Of a DNA stretch of 64,000 nt, positions 60,628 to 64,000 are shown in pieces. Location of the stretch: the NCBI RefSeq assembly GCF_040611135.1, contig NZ_JBEXNL010000009.1, positions 109,249-173,248 of the forward strand, in the 5' to 3' direction. Made by a program: the position numbers and the translations under genes. The notes beneath the pieces were generated by a model. The model worked only from the letters and a program-made list of their open reading frames with translations, made no database searches and was not told the origin of the DNA. Every line of letters starts with the position of its first letter. Within the stretch, counting starts at the first letter, position 1. This DNA is from Tsukamurella sp040611135. GTDB taxonomy: Bacteria > Actinomycetota > Actinomycetes > Mycobacteriales > Mycobacteriaceae.

Positions 60628-63600
60628 ATGAGCGCATCGACTGCCGGGACAGGGCCCTCGTTCACCCCCGAGGACCTGATCGGATTCTTCGGGGGGCCGA
60701 CCGTCCGGCGGGCGGGCGAGTACGTGGGCACGGGCCTCATCGGCGACCTGGAGTGGGACGACGAGAAGCACCTGGTGACCGGCGTCGTGGCCGGCACCCG
60801 GGAGTACGACACCAAGGTCTGGATCACGCCCGCGGGCGCCCGCTGGCGGCCCGTCCGCTCGCACTGCACCTGCCCCGTCGCGATGAACTGCAAGCACGGC
60901 GCGGCCCTGCTGCTCGAGCTCACCGCGGAGGACGTCGAGGACGGCGTCGTCGAGCAGCCGGACCCCTGGGAACGGCAGCTCGAGGCCCTGCTCCCCGACG
61001 CGCCCCGGGCCTCCGCGGCCGTGCTGCCCGTCGGGCTGCAGTTCGACGTCGACGAGCGCGGCGTGGTCTCCGGGCAGCGCCTGCAGGTGCGCCTCGCGAC
61101 GCCCGGCATGCGCGAGGGCAGCTGGGTCGCCGGCGACGTGCGGTGGCGCACCATCGCGACGGCGCCGCGGGTCTCCCCCGCCCAGCGCGACGCACTCGCC
61201 CCGCTGGCGCAGCTCATCACGTGGTCGCTGTACGGCGTGGACGCGTGGGCCGACCTCGGCATGGTCGACACGCCGCTGCTGTGGGACCAACTCCGGGCGG
61301 TCCGCGACGCGGGCGTGCCCCTGCTGCTGAAGAAGGCGCGGGGCAGCGTGATCCTCGGCCCGCCGACGCGGCTCGGCCTGGTGGCGCGCTCCGCGGACGG
61401 GCACGTCGAGCTGGACCGCGAGGTCGACTTCGGCGACGGTCCGCGGCCCTTCACCGGCGGTCTGCTCGGCGCGCACCGCGCCCTCGGGGTGTTCCAGCAG
61501 GACGGCGACGTGCTGCGGCTCGCGCCGCTCGACCCTCCGCTCTCGGCCCACCACACGGGCGCGCTGCGCCGCTTCACGCCCGTGGTCGTTCCGGCCGCGG
61601 CCGTCCCGCAGCTGCGCGAGAAGTACCTGCCGTACCTGGCCGCGGTCGCGCCGGTCCGCGACCCGGACCGGCTGGTCGGCGAGGTCGAGGTACTCGGGCC
61701 GGAACTGCTCTGCACGGCGCGCTACTTCCCGGAGGCCGCCGAGCTCGAGGTCGACTGGAAGTGGCGGTACACCGTCGGCGGAGAGGTCCGGGACTACCCG
61801 CTCGGGCGCGAGCCGGCGGGCCTCGCGGACGCGGTCGGGCAGCAACGGATCACCCGCGCGATGGCGGTGTCGCTGCGGGAGGCCGCCGTCGGCGTCGACC
61901 ACTCGCAGGGCTTCTACCGCGGCACCGAGGCCGCGGTGTGGCTGGCCGAGGTCGCGCCGGTGCTGCGGTCGGTGCCGGCGGTGATCGTCGAGGTCGTCGA
62001 CGATCCCGGGTTCCGCTGGGCGGAGGGCTCGGCCTCGGTGTCCGTGCGCGTGCGCGGTGACTCCGAGGGCCCGTCCACGGACTGGTTCGACCTCGAGGTG
62101 GCCGTCGAGGTCGACGGCGAGGAGGTCCCCTTCCGGGACGTCTTCACCGCCGTCGCCGCGGGCCACGACACGCTCGTCACGCCCGGCGGCGTGCTCGCGC
62201 GGATCGACGGGGAGCGGTTCGACCGGCTCCGCGAACTCATCGGCGAAGCCCGGGACCTGCCCACCCGCGGCGCACGGCGCGCGGGTCGGGCGGCGGGGTC
62301 CGGGCCGGGTTCGGACCGGGACGGCCTACGGATCAGCCGGTTCCAGGCGGGCCTCGTCGACGACCTTGCCGACCTCGCCGACGGGGTCGAGTTCGACGGT
62401 GACTGGTCCCGCCGGGTCGGCGCCCTGACGGCGGGCGACCTCGCGCGGCAGGAGGCACCGTCGACCTTGATGGCCGAGCTGCGGCCGTACCAGCGGGACG
62501 GCCTGGACTGGCTGGCGTTCCTGTACGACAACGACTTCGGCGGCATCCTCGCCGACGACATGGGGCTGGGTAAGACGGTCCAGACGCTGGCGCTGATCTG
62601 CCGGGCGCACGAGACGGCGGGTCCCGCGCGACCCGGGCCGTTCCTGGTGGTCGCGCCGACCTCCGTGGTGAGCAACTGGGCGGCGGAGTGCAAACGGTTC
62701 GCGCCGCACCTGTCGGTGGCGGCGGTGTCCGAGACCTCGCGGAAGTCCGGGTCGTCGATCGCCGCGGTCGTCGCGGACGCCGATGTGGTGCTCACCTCGT
62801 ACACGCTGCTCCGGCTGGACGCCGAGGAGTACGCGGGCGTGCGGTGGGCCGGTGTGATCCTCGACGAGGCGCAGTTCGTGAAGAACCCGCGGTCCAAGGC
62901 CTTCGCCGCGGTGACCACGCTCGACCGGCACTTCACCCTCGCGGTGACCGGCACTCCGATGGAGAACCACCTCGAGGAGCTGTGGGCGCTCACCGCGCTC
63001 ACCGTGCCGGGGTTGTTCCCGGGGCGGTCGTGGTTCGCCGAGGAGTACCGGCGCCCCATCGAGCGGGGCGGCGACGACGACCGCCTCGCCCGGCTGCGCC
63101 GGCGCGTTCGGCCGTTCATGCTGCGCCGTACCAAGGACCTCGTCGCCAAGGACCTGCCGGAGAAGACGGAATCCGTGGTGCAGGTGGAACTCTCGGAGGA
63201 GCACCGGCACACCTACGACCGGATCCTCGCCGATCAGCGGGCGAAGCTGCTGGGGTTGCTCGACGACTTCGAGGGCAACCGGTTCGAGATCCTGCGGTCG
63301 CTGACGCTGCTACGCAGGCTCGCGCTCGACCCGTCGCTGATCGACGAGGAACTGGCGGTCGAGGACGTCGCCAAGCTCGACTTCCTGGTGGAGAAGCTGG
63401 ACGAGCTCCTCGAGGAGAAGCACGCGGTGCTGGTGTTCAGCCAGTTCACCGGGTTCCTGCGCAAGGCCGCCGAGCGCCTCGACGAGGAGGGCGTGGAGTA
63501 CGCGTACCTCGACGGGTCGACGACCGACCGGCCCGCGGCGATCTCGCGGTTCACCTCCGGTGAGGTCCAGGTGTTCCTGATCTCTTTGAAGGCCGGCGGA

Positions 63601-63873
63601 TTCGGGCTCAACCTCGTGCAGGCGGACTACTGCTTCCTGCTGGACCCGTGGTGGAACCCCGCCGCCGAGGCGCAGGCCATCGACCGCGCGCACCGCATCG
63701 GACAGACCCGCAGCGTGATGGTCTACCGGCTGGTCTCCGCGGATACGATCGAGGACAAGGTGATGGCGCTCAAGGAGCGCAAGGCCGCGTTGTTCGAGTC
63801 CGTGGTCGGCGGCGAGGGCGGCTTCGACGCCCGGCTCGCCGAGTCCGACATCCGGGCGCTGTTCGAGGACTGA
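60628..63873 (+). CDS. SNF2-family helicase with SWIM zinc finger
   Basis: A 1081-residue protein. A SWIM zinc-binding motif (C-x-C-Pn-C-x-H in HCTCPVAMNCKHG) lies near residue 80. A long middle region follows, and the Swi2/Snf2 ATPase core covers about 615-1080: Walker A DDMGLGKT (near 643), Walker B LDEAQ (near 744), GTPMENHLEELW, and motif VI AIDRAHRIGQTR (near 1020). Bacterial members act on nucleoprotein complexes, perhaps RNA polymerase recycling or repair. ATG 60628 is preferred; an in-frame TTG at 60622 is possible. It is separate from the catabolic genes. Confidence 0.92.
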   Translation: MSASTAGTGPSFTPEDLIGFFGGPTVRRAGEYVGTGLIGDLEWDDEKHLVTGVVAGTREYDTKVWITPAGARWRPVRSHCTCPVAMNCKHGAALLLELTAEDVEDGVVEQPDPWERQLEALLPDAPRASAAVLPVGLQFDVDERGVVSGQRLQVRLATPGMREGSWVAGDVRWRTIATAPRVSPAQRDALAPLAQLITWSLYGVDAWADLGMVDTPLLWDQLRAVRDAGVPLLLKKARGSVILGPPTRLGLVARSADGHVELDREVDFGDGPRPFTGGLLGAHRALGVFQQDGDVLRLAPLDPPLSAHHTGALRRFTPVVVPAAAVPQLREKYLPYLAAVAPVRDPDRLVGEVEVLGPELLCTARYFPEAAELEVDWKWRYTVGGEVRDYPLGREPAGLADAVGQQRITRAMAVSLREAAVGVDHSQGFYRGTEAAVWLAEVAPVLRSVPAVIVEVVDDPGFRWAEGSASVSVRVRGDSEGPSTDWFDLEVAVEVDGEEVPFRDVFTAVAAGHDTLVTPGGVLARIDGERFDRLRELIGEARDLPTRGARRAGRAAGSGPGSDRDGLRISRFQAGLVDDLADLADGVEFDGDWSRRVGALTAGDLARQEAPSTLMAELRPYQRDGLDWLAFLYDNDFGGILADDMGLGKTVQTLALICRAHETAGPARPGPFLVVAPTSVVSNWAAECKRFAPHLSVAAVSETSRKSGSSIAAVVADADVVLTSYTLLRLDAEEYAGVRWAGVILDEAQFVKNPRSKAFAAVTTLDRHFTLAVTGTPMENHLEELWALTALTVPGLFPGRSWFAEEYRRPIERGGDDDRLARLRRRVRPFMLRRTKDLVAKDLPEKTESVVQVELSEEHRHTYDRILADQRAKLLGLLDDFEGNRFEILRSLTLLRRLALDPSLIDEELAVEDVAKLDFLVEKLDELLEEKHAVLVFSQFTGFLRKAAERLDEEGVEYAYLDGSTTDRPAAISRFTSGEVQVFLISLKAGGFGLNLVQADYCFLLDPWWNPAAEAQAIDRAHRIGQTRSVMVYRLVSADTIEDKVMALKERKAALFESVVGGEGGFDARLAESDIRALFED

Positions 63874-63879
63874 GGTTTC

Positions 63880-63926
63880 GGGCCGGGGCCGGGGCCGGGG
63901 CCGGGGCCGGGGCCGGGGCCGGGGCC
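63880..63926. repeat. GGGGCC hexanucleotide tandem repeat
   Basis: A partial unit (GGGCC, 63880-63884) is followed by seven exact GGGGCC units (63885-63926), starting 7 nt after the SNF2 stop. The strand has regularly spaced G4 runs able to form G-quadruplexes. It may act in transcription termination or be a slippage-prone locus. No gene could be called in the remaining 74 bases; a minus-strand open frame crosses the repeat (Arg-Pro repeats) but is not convincing. Confidence 0.9.
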
Positions 63927-64000
63927 GGGAGGTCTTCTTCCCGTCTGCGCCGGTGTCCATGCCGCCGGACGCGATACCGACCTCCTTGAAGGGGCCGTAG

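Noticed and set aside
63310..63960. Minus-strand frame crossing the GGGGCC repeat with an Arg-Pro tract
   Set aside because: It runs over 500 bp antisense into the SNF2 helicase core. A true gene entering from the right cannot be excluded, but there is not enough sequence to support it.

Overview
The window is high-GC DNA with actinobacterial features: strong G/C third-position bias, GTG/TTG starts, many ATGA/GTGA overlaps, apparently leaderless genes and long GC-rich hairpin terminators. NDMA-dependent alcohol dehydrogenases, a PhaC-like hydrolase/acyl-CoA-synthetase fusion, an SCP2-type thiolase and a DUF3556-like membrane protein point to a mycolic-acid actinomycete of the Tsukamurella/Gordonia/Rhodococcus kind. 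The genus is inference; no rRNA or other marker gene is present. No tRNA, CRISPR, prophage or insertion sequence was seen.

Layout. (1) 1-7336: a partial CoA-transferase diverges from an NDMA-dependent alcohol dehydrogenase. A minus-strand set follows, read cupin, LuxR regulator, aldehyde dehydrogenase, AtuA, AtuA C-terminal-like protein, SCP2 thiolase, which looks like an isoprenoid or branched alcohol/acid pathway. (2) 7501-12279: plus-strand aldehyde dehydrogenase, zinc alcohol dehydrogenase, SDR and a second NDMA-type dehydrogenase. (3) 12318-19795: an eight-gene minus-strand unit (2OG-type dioxygenase, aldo/keto reductase, NitT/TauT-type ABC importer, CaiB CoA-transferase, enoyl-CoA hydratase) divergent from a LacI regulator at 19852, with a palindromic operator between them. 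(4) 20874-28786: aldehyde dehydrogenase, a complete TRAP transporter, an esterase and a FUSC membrane protein. (5) 28808-36434: an MmyB-like XRE regulator, several alpha/beta hydrolases, an SMP-30 lactonase and a 944-residue hydrolase/adenylation fusion. (6) 36667-46061: a second CaiB paralogue, an aromatic-acid-type MFS importer, a LysR regulator, and an operon of aldehyde dehydrogenase, lactonase-like MBL enzyme, MmgE/PrpD protein and SDR. (7) 46176-56189: PucR regulator divergent from an acyl-CoA synthetase broken by one in-frame TAG, then DUF3556-like and FAD-oxidoreductase genes, an acyltransferase, 3-hydroxybutyrate dehydrogenase and an MHS-type MFS transporter. (8) 56311-63873: LysR, a small LuxR protein, a two-component system with an extra membrane subunit, and a SWIM/SNF2 helicase. 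A GGGGCC tandem repeat lies at the right end.

The first 56 kb reads as a catabolic island. It holds four importers (ABC, TRAP, two MFS), five aldehyde dehydrogenases, three zinc alcohol dehydrogenases, five SDR or AKR enzymes, CoA-transferases, a hydratase and a thiolase, each group with a local regulator. Two shared inverted repeats (GTGAG-N6-CTCAC at 291 and 45089; TGTnAC-N4-GTCAC(A) at 36555, 37851 and 47556) suggest that distant blocks are co-regulated. Substrates cannot be fixed from sequence alone.
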